From assembly GCF_003626645.1 (NCBI RefSeq), contig NZ_RBAM01000005.1, positions 310,001 through 374,000 of the forward strand: 64,000 nucleotides of DNA, in the 5' to 3' direction. Within the stretch, counting starts at the first letter, position 1. The number at the start of each line of letters is the position of its first letter. Made by a program: the position numbers and the translations under genes. Origin of the DNA: Streptomyces klenkii. GTDB lineage: Bacteria; Actinomycetota; Actinomycetes; Streptomycetales; Streptomycetaceae. The notes beneath the pieces were generated by a model. That model did not search any database. It was given only the letters and a program-made list of their open reading frames with translations, and had not been told where the DNA came from. Shown in pieces: positions 27,159-35,841 of this stretch.

Positions 27159-28805
27159 TTGAAGAGCAGAAATCGCCTCAGACCGTCGTCGCCGCGGCTG
27201 GTCGCACTCACGCTGGCCGCGGCGCTCGCAGGAAGCCTGATAGCGGCTGATGCCGTCGTCGCCGACCCGCAGCCTCCGTACGCCGCACCCGACGGTCGTA
27301 CAGTCGCGGCCACTGCCGCCGCGAAGGACTGGAAGGTGCCGCGCCTGACCGTGATGCCCCTGGGCGACTCGATCACGCACGGCGCCGGCAGTTCGACCGA
27401 GTCCGGCTACCGCGGCGAACTGTGGAGCCGGCTGGCCCCGCACACGGACCAGCTGGACTTCGTGGGTTCCGAGCGGCACGGCAAGCTGCCCGACCTCGAT
27501 CACGAAGGCCACTGGGGCTGGAAGATCGGCGGTCTCTCCACAAACATCGAGCAGTGGCTGCCGGCAGCGAACCCGAACGTCGTACTCCTGCACATCGGCA
27601 CGAACGACCTCAACGACAACTACCACGTGGACACGGCACCTCGCCGCCTCGGTGATCTCATCGACAAGATCACGTCAGCCGCTCCCGGCATGACCGTGCT
27701 GGTCTCTTCCCTGGTCCCCTCCACGACGACCGAGACCCAGAGGCGCATCGAGCAGTTCAATGCCGTGGTGCCCCAGCTGGTGGCGGAACGGCGGGCCAAG
27801 GGCTTGCGCTTGGGATACGTCGACATGAGCGCGGTCACCACGGACGACCTTGCCGACGACCTCCACCCCAAGGACAGTGGCTACGTCAAGATGGCGGAGG
27901 CCTTCGCCGCCGGAGTGGCCCGGGCCGCGGAAAGCGGCTGGATACAGCAGCGAGTGGACGTCAAGCCGGCCCCGGCGCGCCGGGCGGCCCCGCCCGGTGA
28001 CTACCGAGTCGACATCGACGGCGACGGCAAGGCCGACTACCTCACCGTCCAGGACAACGGCTCTGTGAAGGCCTGGATCAACAACGGCGGCACCGATCAC
28101 GGCAGCTGGAGCGGACGCGGCACGTTCGCCACCGGAGTCGGCGAACCCGGCAGCAAAGTCCGCTTCGCCGACATCAACGGCGACGGCAAAGCCGACTACC
28201 TGGTCCTCAACGACGACGGCACCGTGAAGGCCTGGATCAACAACGGCGGCACCGGCCACGGCGGCTGGAGCGAGCGCGGCACGTTCGCCACCGGAGTCGG
28301 CGAACCCGGCAGCAAAGTCCGCTTCGCCGACATCAACGGCGACGGCAAAGCCGACTACCTCGTGGTCCACAAATACGGGGCAGTGCAGGCCTGGCTCAAC
28401 AACGGGGGCACCGGCCAGGGAAGCTGGATCGGGCTCGGCACCATCATCGGCGGCGTCGGCGAACACGAGGACAGCATCCGTTTCGCCGACATCAACGGCG
28501 ACGGAAGAGCCGACTACCTCGCCGTCCAGGACGACGGCTCCGCGCGGGCCTGGATCAACAAGGGTCCCGACGGGCGCGGCCGCTGGAGCGAACTCGATTC
28601 CTTCATCCCCGGCGTCGGCGAACCCGGACACAAGATCCGCTTCGCCGACATCAACGCCGACGGTAAAGCCGACTACCTCGTCCTCCAGGACAACGGAGTC
28701 GTTCAAGCCTGGATCAACACCATGGGCGACAGCCAGGGCAGTTGGGCCGAGCGCGGCACCTTCGCCACCGGAGTAGGCGAACCCGGCAGCAAGGTCCGGA
28801 TCTAG
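27159..28805 (+). CDS. Secreted SGNH/GDSL esterase with five C-terminal FG-GAP (VCBS) repeats
   Basis: 548 residues, with a rare TTG start (27159) behind AGAGAG. A signal peptide at about residues 1-36 ends ADAVVADP. The SGNH hydrolase domain (about 60-265) shows block I VMPLGDSITHG (Ser nucleophile), block III LLHIGTNDLNDN and block V DDLHPKDSGY with the catalytic Asp/His, as in CE3 acetyl-xylan esterases. Then come five near-identical units of about 52 residues, each with FADINGDGKADYL and (V/A)WINNGGT(G/D)(H/Q)GSW. These Asp-rich loops resemble calcium-binding FG-GAP blades. The substrate is probably an acetylated polysaccharide outside the cell; this is inferred. It stands alone on the plus strand in the accessory stretch. 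Confidence 0.85.
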   Translation: MKSRNRLRPSSPRLVALTLAAALAGSLIAADAVVADPQPPYAAPDGRTVAATAAAKDWKVPRLTVMPLGDSITHGAGSSTESGYRGELWSRLAPHTDQLDFVGSERHGKLPDLDHEGHWGWKIGGLSTNIEQWLPAANPNVVLLHIGTNDLNDNYHVDTAPRRLGDLIDKITSAAPGMTVLVSSLVPSTTTETQRRIEQFNAVVPQLVAERRAKGLRLGYVDMSAVTTDDLADDLHPKDSGYVKMAEAFAAGVARAAESGWIQQRVDVKPAPARRAAPPGDYRVDIDGDGKADYLTVQDNGSVKAWINNGGTDHGSWSGRGTFATGVGEPGSKVRFADINGDGKADYLVLNDDGTVKAWINNGGTGHGGWSERGTFATGVGEPGSKVRFADINGDGKADYLVVHKYGAVQAWLNNGGTGQGSWIGLGTIIGGVGEHEDSIRFADINGDGRADYLAVQDDGSARAWINKGPDGRGRWSELDSFIPGVGEPGHKIRFADINADGKADYLVLQDNGVVQAWINTMGDSQGSWAERGTFATGVGEPGSKVRI

Positions 28806-29182
28806 CGCACGCCCCGGCGACGGGTGGGGAACTGCCCTCCCCGCGCCTTCGGTGTACCGGAACCGTGGGTTACGGAGTTCGCGGACGAGTCGTGATGCTC
28901 CGACTCGGCAAGTCTGTGACCGAAGCACCTCGTGTAGTGACCACCTTGCATATAAGATGGGCGCTTCGTGCTCATTCGTTCTGTAGCCGGTGACCGCATT
29001 CCCGCGGCCCCGGCCACCCGCAGTACGGCCTGTGTCCCCTGCCCGCGACCACCGGGCGGGACACAGGCCTTTCCGTGGACCCCGGGGGCGCTTCACCCAG
29101 GGCCCGCGCCACGCCCTCGCACGGCTCCTCGATGTGACCCACGTCGCGGAACTCGCCTGCTCTTCACCTGGGATAGCCGACA
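28806..29182. other. 377-bp intergenic region
   Basis: It contains the terminator listed at 29027 and an A/T-richer patch with CATATAAGAT near 28950 that could be a promoter element. No gene is seen. Confidence 0.5.
29027..29072 (+). terminator. Hairpin terminator before the acyltransferase gene
   Basis: A 12-bp perfect stem GGCCTGTGTCCC/GGGACACAGGCC (29027-29038 and 29058-29069) with inner pairing, followed by TTT. It separates the esterase from the acyltransferase. Confidence 0.65.
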
Positions 29183-30313
29183 GTGAGTCTGATAACCCCC
29201 ACCACCACCGAGGTGTCCAGCAAATCCCCCGTCGCACGGGTGCGGCTGGACTCGCTCACAGGCCTCCGGTGGTACGCGGCGCTTCTCGTCGCCTGTTTTC
29301 ACTTCGCCTACGAGGAGACGTCGACCGGAACCTCTCTGCACGTCTTCCGGTTGAAAGAGGTCGTCTACGCCGGTCCCTCGGCGGTGTCGTTCTTCTTCAT
29401 ACTCTCCGGATTCGTACTCGCCTGGTCGGCCCGTCCGCGCGACACCGTGACCGGGTTCTGGCGGCGCCGCTTCGCCCGCATCTACCCCAGCCACCTGGCG
29501 ACCTTCGCCGTCGCCGTCCTGACGATGGTCTGGATGGGCAAGGCCCTCGACCCCCGCATCGGGCTGGTGAATCTGAGCCTGACCCAGTCCTGGATACCCA
29601 ACCGCAAGGACTGGTGGTTCGGGTTCAACGGCGTCTCGTGGTCGCTCAGCTGTGAATTCCTCTTCTACCTGACGTTCCCCTTCGTAGTGAAGGTCATCAG
29701 GCGGTTCTCCACCCGCGGCCTGTGGGCGACGGCGGTTCTCGGCAACCTGTGCGTGGTCCTGGCGCCGCTGGCCGCGAGCCACATCGCGAAGGCGAGCGGC
29801 TGGGACCCCAAGTTCATGCTCTACATCTTCCCGCCCGTGCGCCTGCTCGAGTTCGTGATCGGCATCGCCGTCGCACTGCTGGTCAAGAGCGGCTCGTGGC
29901 GCGGTCCGGGCCTGACCGCCAGTCTTGCCCTTTCCGTGTTCGCCGTCCTCGGGCCGTCCCACCTCCTGCCCTTCGACTACCACTGGGCCGCCGACACGGT
30001 CATCCCGTACACCCTCACCATTGCCGCGGCCGCGCGCGCGGACGTCCGCGGGGAGCCCTCGCCGTTCAGGAACCGGATCAACGTCTACCTGGGCGAAGTT
30101 TCCTTCGCCTTCTACCTGGTGCACGAGATCGTCATCTTCAGCGTCGACCACTTCCTCACGACGCACCACTTCACCGTTCCCTTGGCCCTGCACCTGGGTC
30201 TGGTCCTGTCGATCTCGTTCATCGGCGCGGTGCTCCTGCACGAATACGTGGAGAAGCCCGGTGTGAAACTCCTGTCCAGTAGCCGGCGAAAGCAGCGGCC
30301 CGCCGCGACCTGA
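29183..30313 (+). CDS. Acyltransferase 3 family membrane O-acyltransferase
   Basis: 376 residues from a GTG at 29183, with about 9-10 membrane segments. The family signature is visible in LDSLTGLRWYAALLVACFHF (Arg and catalytic-type His), FFFILSGFVLAWS, FWRRRFARIYPSHL, and the SCEFLFYLTFP motif. The family moves acyl groups, often acetyl, onto sugars, antibiotics or cell-wall polymers across the cytoplasmic membrane. The acceptor here is unknown. A role linked to the neighbouring deacetylase-type esterase is possible but not shown. It is followed by a strong hairpin. Confidence 0.85.
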   Translation: MSLITPTTTEVSSKSPVARVRLDSLTGLRWYAALLVACFHFAYEETSTGTSLHVFRLKEVVYAGPSAVSFFFILSGFVLAWSARPRDTVTGFWRRRFARIYPSHLATFAVAVLTMVWMGKALDPRIGLVNLSLTQSWIPNRKDWWFGFNGVSWSLSCEFLFYLTFPFVVKVIRRFSTRGLWATAVLGNLCVVLAPLAASHIAKASGWDPKFMLYIFPPVRLLEFVIGIAVALLVKSGSWRGPGLTASLALSVFAVLGPSHLLPFDYHWAADTVIPYTLTIAAAARADVRGEPSPFRNRINVYLGEVSFAFYLVHEIVIFSVDHFLTTHHFTVPLALHLGLVLSISFIGAVLLHEYVEKPGVKLLSSSRRKQRPAAT

Positions 30314-30322
30314 CCATAGGGT

Positions 30323-30380
30323 CTGAGCGCCCCCGACCGGCCGTCCGAGGCCGTCCGGCTCGACGCGGTCGGGGGCTCAG
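30323..30380. terminator. Convergent terminator
   Basis: A 10-bp stem (30330-30339 with 30366-30375) extended by CTGAG/CTCAG after a 2-base bulge, between the acyltransferase and the convergent gene. Confidence 0.6.
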
Positions 30381-30397
30381 TGCTACTGGGGCCTCAT

Positions 30398-30961
30398 TCA
30401 GACCGGGACGGGGAGGTCCTGGTGACGGAGGTTGTCCAGCATCGGGGTGAAGCAGTTCTCTGCGTGGGCGCCGTCAGTACGGAGAAACTCGGTCAGCGGT
30501 CCGCCCTTGGCTATGAAGGTCCAGCCGGGAATCGGCCGCTCGCCGTCCGCCTTGAGGAAGACGGTCACGCCCTGCTCCACCAGCCAGTCCAGGACCAGCA
30601 TTCCCATCCCCTCCATGCTGTTCTCCGGCTCAAGATCCGGCGCCCATGGGCTCTCGTCCATGGGCAGCCCCGCGTCCCTCAGCCGGGGCAGGGCAACGCG
30701 CATGCATTCCGCCACGGTGGCCTCCTCTGCCAGGACGCTTTGGCGCAAATCCGTGGAGACGCTGGGACCTGAGAAGAAGCGGAACGTCCACTGTGGTGTG
30801 TGGGCGGGAGACGGACGGCCACTGGCCGAGACAGTGGCAACCACCCCCTGCTCGGCCAGCCACTGCATAAGACGTAGCGTTTCGTCCTTGTCGAAGGCCG
30901 GAGCTGTTTCCGGCATTTGCCAGCACGTCGGCCACGGTCGATTCCTCCGGCGGTCACCCAT
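30398..30961 (-). CDS. Protein of unknown family made of two copies of one domain
   Basis: About 187 residues from the ATG at 30961, chosen for GGGGAGA 7 bases upstream; an ATG at 30916 is also possible. I do not recognise the family. The protein is an internal duplication. The first unit has LMQWLAEQGVVATVSASGRP, then WTFRFFSGP, LRQSVL and CMRVALPRLRDAGLP. The second has LDWLVEQGVTVFLKADGERP, then WTFIAKGGP, LRTDGAH and CFTPMLDNLRHQDLP. Each unit is about 65 residues with a conserved Trp, Gly-Pro and Cys. It is soluble with no signal peptide. It lies between an acyltransferase and a divergent secreted protein gene. Confidence 0.6.
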   Translation of the reverse strand: MGDRRRNRPWPTCWQMPETAPAFDKDETLRLMQWLAEQGVVATVSASGRPSPAHTPQWTFRFFSGPSVSTDLRQSVLAEEATVAECMRVALPRLRDAGLPMDESPWAPDLEPENSMEGMGMLVLDWLVEQGVTVFLKADGERPIPGWTFIAKGGPLTEFLRTDGAHAENCFTPMLDNLRHQDLPVPV

Positions 30962-31137
30962 CTGCCGATCTCCCCTCATCCCCTGCTGAACACTCATACA
31001 CATATGGCGTATAGCGCACCAGAATACGCATTCGTGTGGTTTGGTATTGATACGTCACAGACGACCGCCTTTCCTTCGACATCGTGGGTCATCCAGGGTC
31101 GCAGGATGGCGCGGCCCATCGATGAAGGGCGATCCGA

Positions 31138-31704
31138 ATGCGAAATGTTGTGCGTGCAGCGCTGGTGGTTCTCTGCGCGACCGGGGCCGCGCTGCCTGTC
31201 CTCCCGGTGGCGCAGGCGGCTGCTCCCTCGACCCCCGCCGACTGCCGGTACGTCTATACCAACGGGCGTCCCGGGCCGAACGGGGAGAGCAGAGGCAGTG
31301 GCGTCTACGACGAGGGAGATCGTGACGCCGAGGGCCGCGTCTGCCGCAATGGCTGGTGGGTACATCCGTACGAGGTCCACCACCACGACGACGACCGCCG
31401 CGATGACGACCACGGCCGGGACGATCACGGCCGGGATGACCACGGTCGGGACGATCACGGCCGCGACGACCACCGGCGCGATGACGACCACCGCTGGGAC
31501 AACGATCACCGCCGCGATGACGACCACCGGCGTGACGACGACCACGGCCGGGGCGATCACCGCCGCGACGATGATCACTGGCGGGACGACGACCACCGCC
31601 GCGACGACAACCACCATCGCGACGACGACCGCCGCGACCACGACCATGACCACGATCGCGACCACGATCACGACCGGGACCACAACCACGGGCGCCGCCC
31701 GTAG
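31138..31704 (+). CDS. Secreted Asp/His/Arg-rich repetitive protein, possible metal binder
   Basis: 188 residues. A signal peptide (RAALVVLCATGAALPVLPVA, cleavage near AQA-AAP) leads into a short domain at about residues 34-80 with two Cys (ADCRYVYTNGR and RVCRNGWW). The remaining 105 residues are almost only Asp, His and Arg in units such as RDDHG and RRDDDH. The repeat DNA is a degenerate 15-bp unit. Such tracts can bind Zn, Ni, Cu or Ca, so metal buffering outside the cell is a reasonable inference but unproven. The start ATG has GAAGGGCG upstream. Confidence 0.65.
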   Translation: MRNVVRAALVVLCATGAALPVLPVAQAAAPSTPADCRYVYTNGRPGPNGESRGSGVYDEGDRDAEGRVCRNGWWVHPYEVHHHDDDRRDDDHGRDDHGRDDHGRDDHGRDDHRRDDDHRWDNDHRRDDDHRRDDDHGRGDHRRDDDHWRDDDHRRDDNHHRDDDRRDHDHDHDRDHDHDRDHNHGRRP

Positions 31705-31748
31705 ACGGCGCCGCGGACTGAAGGAGCCGAAGGAGCTGAAGGAGAAGC

Positions 31749-31780
31749 CTCCCCGGTGCCCTCCGGAGGGTGCCGGGGAG
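31749..31780. terminator. Convergent terminator after ngcG
   Basis: CTCCCCGG..CCCTCC (31749-31764) pairs with GGAGGG..CCGGGGAG (31765-31780), with a 2-base internal mismatch. It lies next to the ngcG stop and after the D/H/R-rich gene. Confidence 0.6.
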
Positions 31781-32725
31781 CTACTTCAGGGCCCCCGCCG
31801 TCAGGCCCGCCTGGACCTGCCGCTGGAAGACGATGTACGCCGCCAGGACCGGGAGCATGGCGATGACCAGGCCCGCGAAGAGGCCCGACCAGTCGCCCTT
31901 GTAGCCCTGGCTGACGGCCAGCGCCACCAGGCCCTGGGGCAGCAGCTTCTTGTCCTCGTCACCCACGTTCAGGACCGCCGGCAACAAGTACTGGTTCCAC
32001 TGCCCCAGGAAGTTGAAGATCCCGACGCTGATCAGGCCCGGCTTGGCCATCGGCAGCATCACCTGGAAGAACGTACGGGTGTGCGAAGCGCCGTCGATCA
32101 GGGCCGCCTCCGCGACCGACGACGGGAGCGTGCGGAAGAAGCCGCTCAGGAAGAAAATCGTGAACGGTAGCGAGTACGCGATGTAGACCAGGATCAGTCC
32201 GTGGTACGTGTCCAGCAGCTGCATGTTCTTCATGACGAAGAACAGGGGAACCAGGGCCAGGATCACCGGGAAGCTCATCCCGCCCACGAACAAGTAATAG
32301 ATGAAGCGGTTTCCCGGGAATTCGAACCTCGCCAGGACGTACGCCGCCATCGAGCCCAGCAGCATCGTGCCCAGCAGCGAACCCGCCACCACCACGACCG
32401 AGTTGAAGAAGTACTCGCTCATGTGCGCCTGCGACCACGCCCTCGACCAGTTGTCGAAGTGCAGGCTCGTGGGCAGCGCCCAGGGCGACGTGAAAATGGA
32501 CTTGTCGTCCTTGAGGGCGCTCATCACCGCCCACAACAGCGGCAGCGTGACCATCAGGGCCCACAGGATCAGCACCCCGTGCGAGAAGACGTTGAGGACC
32601 CGTCCCTCGGTGCCCATGCGCCCTTCGGGGGAATCGACGACCGGGGGCACTGGCGCCGCCGGGGCCGCCCTGGTCACCGCATCGTCCGCCACGCCGCTCT
32701 CCGCGCTCTTCTCCGCGCCGCCCAT
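31781..32725 (-). CDS. ngcG: GlcNAc/chitobiose ABC transporter permease NgcG
   Basis: 314 residues: a hydrophilic N-terminus of about 45 residues, then six membrane segments of the MalG type. The EAA loop, which contacts the ATPase, reads EAALIDGASHTRTFFQVMLP. It starts one base after the ngcF stop (TGA-g-ATG), so the genes are coupled. With NgcF it forms the membrane channel for N-acetylglucosamine and chitobiose, as known for S. olivaceoviridis NgcEFG. No ATPase gene is in the operon; this family is known to borrow the shared ATPase MsiK encoded elsewhere. Confidence 0.85.
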   Translation of the reverse strand: MGGAEKSAESGVADDAVTRAAPAAPVPPVVDSPEGRMGTEGRVLNVFSHGVLILWALMVTLPLLWAVMSALKDDKSIFTSPWALPTSLHFDNWSRAWSQAHMSEYFFNSVVVVAGSLLGTMLLGSMAAYVLARFEFPGNRFIYYLFVGGMSFPVILALVPLFFVMKNMQLLDTYHGLILVYIAYSLPFTIFFLSGFFRTLPSSVAEAALIDGASHTRTFFQVMLPMAKPGLISVGIFNFLGQWNQYLLPAVLNVGDEDKKLLPQGLVALAVSQGYKGDWSGLFAGLVIAMLPVLAAYIVFQRQVQAGLTAGALK

Positions 32726-32726
32726 C

Positions 32727-33644
32727 TCAGAACTCCAGCCGTTCGCGCCGGCCCAGCTTCATCACGATGCCGGCGAAGATCATGGTGACGATGAGCAGGG
32801 CGACCCCGAGCGTGGTCGCGTATCCGGCCTGCCCGTCCCGGAACGCCTTGGTGTAGAGGAGATAGGCGAGCACTTCGGTCGAGTAGTCCGGACCGCCGGG
32901 GCCCACCGTCATGATCTGCACGACCGCGAATCCGTCGAGCGCCATGATGCCCATGTAGACCCAGCCGGTCTGGACCGTGTCCCACAGCAGGGGAAGCGTG
33001 ATCCGGAAGAAGGTCTGGATGCGGTTCGCGCCGTCCAGCAGCGCCGCCTCGTAGAAGTCCTTCGGAATCGAGCTCATGCCCGCCGAGAACAGGACGACGT
33101 AGAAGCCGACGTTGCTCCACACCATCACCGCCATCACGCACCACAGCGCGAGATCCGGGTCACCGAGCCAGTTCGGCTGTACGGAATCCAGGCCCACGGC
33201 GCTCAGGAAGGAGTTCAGCGCGCCGCTGTTGGGGTTGTACGCGAACTGGAACAGCAGGGCCACGATGGCGATCGACAGCACCTGCGGGAAGAAGTACACG
33301 ACCTTGTAGAAGCCCGAGCCGCGGACGCCCGCCACCGCCGCGTTCTTCCTCCTCCGCCCGCCCACGTTGAGCATGAAGGCGAAGAACAGTCCCAGTCCGA
33401 GCGTCACCAGTGGCAGCACCAGCAGCAACAGGACATTGTGGCCGACCGACGTCCAGAACACGTCGTCGGCGAACATCTTCCGGTAGTTCGCGACCCCGAC
33501 CATCTTGAAGTCGGGACTGAGACCCGTCCAGTCCGTGAACGAGTAGTAGATCGCCTGGAGGAACGGCGAGATCACGAACACCGCGTAGATCGCCAGGGGT
33601 ACGGCCAGGAACCCCACGATGAAACGGTACTTACCGTGCTGCAT
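32727..33644 (-). CDS. ngcF: GlcNAc/chitobiose ABC transporter permease NgcF
   Basis: 305 residues, six or seven membrane segments of the MalF type. It starts MQHGKYRFIVGFLAVPLAIY and has the EAA loop EAALLDGANRIQTFFRITLP. The substrate-binding-protein gene lies 160 bases upstream and ngcG one base downstream. The 160-base gap contains several degenerate copies of a short GTGCGTTC-like unit. Assignment to the NgcF family follows the recognisable NgcE partner and operon order. Confidence 0.85.
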   Translation of the reverse strand: MQHGKYRFIVGFLAVPLAIYAVFVISPFLQAIYYSFTDWTGLSPDFKMVGVANYRKMFADDVFWTSVGHNVLLLLVLPLVTLGLGLFFAFMLNVGGRRRKNAAVAGVRGSGFYKVVYFFPQVLSIAIVALLFQFAYNPNSGALNSFLSAVGLDSVQPNWLGDPDLALWCVMAVMVWSNVGFYVVLFSAGMSSIPKDFYEAALLDGANRIQTFFRITLPLLWDTVQTGWVYMGIMALDGFAVVQIMTVGPGGPDYSTEVLAYLLYTKAFRDGQAGYATTLGVALLIVTMIFAGIVMKLGRRERLEF

Positions 33645-33804
33645 TGCCTTTCGACCCCGATCTCCCGCGGGCGCGGAGCGGCGGACGCGGTCCCATCCCG
33701 TTCCCGTACGCGCCGCCGCCGGTGACGTGCCTCAGTGCGTGCGTTCAGTGCATGCGGCTTTTAGTGCGTTCCTGCGTTCAGCGCACGCCGCCGCTCGCCC
33801 GCTC

Positions 33805-35310
33805 CTACTTGTGCCGGTACTTCTTGATCGAGTCATCCGCGCGCACACCGTCCGCGAATTTCTGGATCTTGGCGATCGTCTCGTCCGGGGTCATGCGGCC
33901 GGCCATCATCTCGCCCAGCGCCGCCACGCCGATCTTCTCCTTCTGGAGGGCGACGTACCAGTCCTGGATCCGCGGATTGACCACGTTCTCCCCCGCCTTG
34001 GCGAGCGCCTCCTGCGAGGAGCTGAGGCCCGGAGGCAGCGTGAGCCCCTCCGTCCCCCCGTTCAGCGACGTCAGCGACGAGACCTGCTTGATGAAGTTCT
34101 GCGACGACTTCTTGCCGAGCATGATGCGCAGCAGTTCCATGCCGCCCTGCGGGTTCTTCGCGTTCTTCGGCACGATGAACGGCTCGCCGCCCGAGGCCCA
34201 GATCGTGCCGAACGGCATCTTGTCGCGCTTCGCGTCCAGGCTCGAAGGCGCCCCGACCGCCATCTTGAAGTCGGCCGGCGTGGTCTTCTTCGACTCGTTC
34301 TCCACCCACGACCCGTTGGGGATGAACAGCGCCTTGCCCTGGTTCCAGGCCGTCTGCGACTCGATGTGGGTGAGGCCGGGGGTGCCCTGGAGGATGTAGC
34401 CCTTCTTGTAGAGCTCGTAGTACGCCTCGAAGGCCGCCTTGACCGCCGGGTCCTTCCAGGCGTTCGGCTCCAGGTTGTCAATCCGGTCGATGACCTCCCG
34501 GCCACCGATCTTGGCGATGAAGGGGTAGAGGCTGAACGGCAGGTAGTAAGGGAACTTGCCGGGGTACGTCCAGCCGGCGATGCCCTTCTTCTTCGCCTTC
34601 TCGCAGACGGCGAGCATCTCGTCCCACGTCTCCGGGTACTGCGCGTCCAGCTTCTCCAGCGCCGTCTTCGAATACCAGACGCCGTAGACCGTGTACGCGT
34701 AGTAGAGGATCCAGGTCTCCTCGCCCTCGAACCGGCCCATTTCGACGACGCCCGGCCGCAGCGTGTCCCGTACCTTCTTCGACGGGTCGTCGATCGACGG
34801 CGCGTCCAGCAGCGCATTGAGGTCGGTCAGCTGCTTCTTCCCCACCAGAGTGCCCATGTCCATTTGCTTGGCACCGGAGTTGTCGATCAGGTCCGGCGGT
34901 GTGCCGCCGTTGAAGCGGGGCTGGAGCTGGGTCTGGATCTCCTGGGTGGCCGCGTGCTTGATATCGGCCTTGGGATACGCCGCCTTGTACTCGGCCTCGG
35001 CGTCCTTGGCGTACTGCTGGCCGAAACCGCCGTCGAAGATGACGACGTCGAGCTGCGCGGACTCATTGACCGCGAGCGGGTTCTTCTCGCTCTTCGTCCC
35101 CTTGTCGACCTTGTTGTCGTCGCTGCCGCCGCCCGACGCGCAGGCGCTCAGCACGCCCATCGACGGCACCACGATCAGGCCGAGTGCGGCCGCTCTCTTG
35201 ATGAGGTCGCGCCGGCCGAATCCACTGAACTGCCCTGATCGACCGGACCGCCCGGCCCCCGTGAACTCCCCGGACTCCCCGGACTCCCTGAATTCCCCTG
35301 TGGATCCCAT
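33805..35310 (-). CDS. ngcE: N-acetylglucosamine/chitobiose-binding lipoprotein NgcE
   Basis: 501 residues from the ATG at 35310 behind GGCGAGG. The Ser/Gly-rich N-terminus leads to a twin-arginine lipoprotein signal GRRDLIKRAAALGLIVVP ending in the lipobox LSAC, so it should be exported folded by Tat and lipid-anchored. The body is a family-1 solute-binding fold. Stretches such as EVVIFDGGFG-like LDVVIFDGGFGQQYAKDAE, PRFNGGTPPDLIDNSGAKQM, KGIAGWTYPGKFPYYL and PFGTIWASGGEPFIVP match NgcE as I remember it. It captures GlcNAc and chitobiose released from chitin. The long divergent upstream region, shared with a GH92 gene, presumably holds its regulators; I found no clear DasR site. Confidence 0.88.
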   Translation of the reverse strand: MGSTGEFRESGESGEFTGAGRSGRSGQFSGFGRRDLIKRAAALGLIVVPSMGVLSACASGGGSDDNKVDKGTKSEKNPLAVNESAQLDVVIFDGGFGQQYAKDAEAEYKAAYPKADIKHAATQEIQTQLQPRFNGGTPPDLIDNSGAKQMDMGTLVGKKQLTDLNALLDAPSIDDPSKKVRDTLRPGVVEMGRFEGEETWILYYAYTVYGVWYSKTALEKLDAQYPETWDEMLAVCEKAKKKGIAGWTYPGKFPYYLPFSLYPFIAKIGGREVIDRIDNLEPNAWKDPAVKAAFEAYYELYKKGYILQGTPGLTHIESQTAWNQGKALFIPNGSWVENESKKTTPADFKMAVGAPSSLDAKRDKMPFGTIWASGGEPFIVPKNAKNPQGGMELLRIMLGKKSSQNFIKQVSSLTSLNGGTEGLTLPPGLSSSQEALAKAGENVVNPRIQDWYVALQKEKIGVAALGEMMAGRMTPDETIAKIQKFADGVRADDSIKKYRHK

Positions 35311-35412
35311 GCTCAAGGCCTCGCCTTCTCCAGGACTCGGGCGGTGGACCGGTTACTCCCCTTGTGCACAAGAATCGACGAAGGGCCCGACACCGCTGGT
35401 CGGTTGAAGCTT

Positions 35413-35529
35413 GGTGTGGTGCTTGGTGTGCTGGGCGTGCTGGGTTTACGGATGTGCTGGTCCTACTGGATGTGCTCGGTTCGCTGGGTGTACTTGATGT
35501 ACTTGATGCGCTTGACGTGCTCGATGTGT
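35413..35529. repeat. Degenerate 9-bp minisatellite
   Basis: About 13 imperfect units with period 9, such as GTGTACTTG, ATGTACTTG, ATGCGCTTG and ACGTGCTCG. The period keeps one frame open but the encoded LD-rich string has no protein character, so it is probably non-coding. Confidence 0.7.
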
Positions 35530-35800
35530 GCGCCGGGAGCGGTGACGTGCCGGTGACGCGCCCGCGGCGTTCCCCTCCCTGCCGCGCTCCCCCGGATCCG
35601 CCGCGGCGGCCCTCAGAGCCTCCCCGGTCGCCGACAGGTATAGTCCATTTCTCACCAACTGGGCAAGATCGGGAGCAGCTTCCGCCCCCAGTCTTTCTCT
35701 ACTTGAGACCTGCCGACCGTCCCGGTGGCGACGACACCAACCCCAAGACCCTTGACACCATCCGCCTCTCAAGTCCTACTTATCTCTGCGCGGCTCACTT

Positions 35801-35812
35801 GACAACGTTGTC
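35801..35812. promoter_or_regulatory. LacI-family-type operator GACAACGTTGTC
   Basis: A perfect 12-bp palindrome with central CG, preceded by TT so that TTGACA could also be a -35 element. It lies 30 bases before the GH92 start. Palindromes of this form are typical operators of LacI-type sugar repressors in actinobacteria; the regulator is not in the window. Confidence 0.55.
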
Positions 35813-35841
35813 TGCACGTTGCGAGACATGGGAGACATGCG

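Larger units (their letters stand above)
35311..35841. other. 531-bp divergent region between ngcE and the mannosidase
   Basis: No gene is supported. It holds a 9-bp-period minisatellite and a LacI-type palindrome, both listed. Confidence 0.6.

Noticed and set aside
30917..32170. 417-codon plus-strand frame rich in Thr across the D/H/R-rich gene
   Set aside because: It is a shifted reading of the same repeat; the other frame has a signal peptide and ribosome site.
35311..35841. DasR (dre) site upstream of ngcE
   Set aside because: No segment matches the TGGTCTAGACCA-type palindrome well enough.
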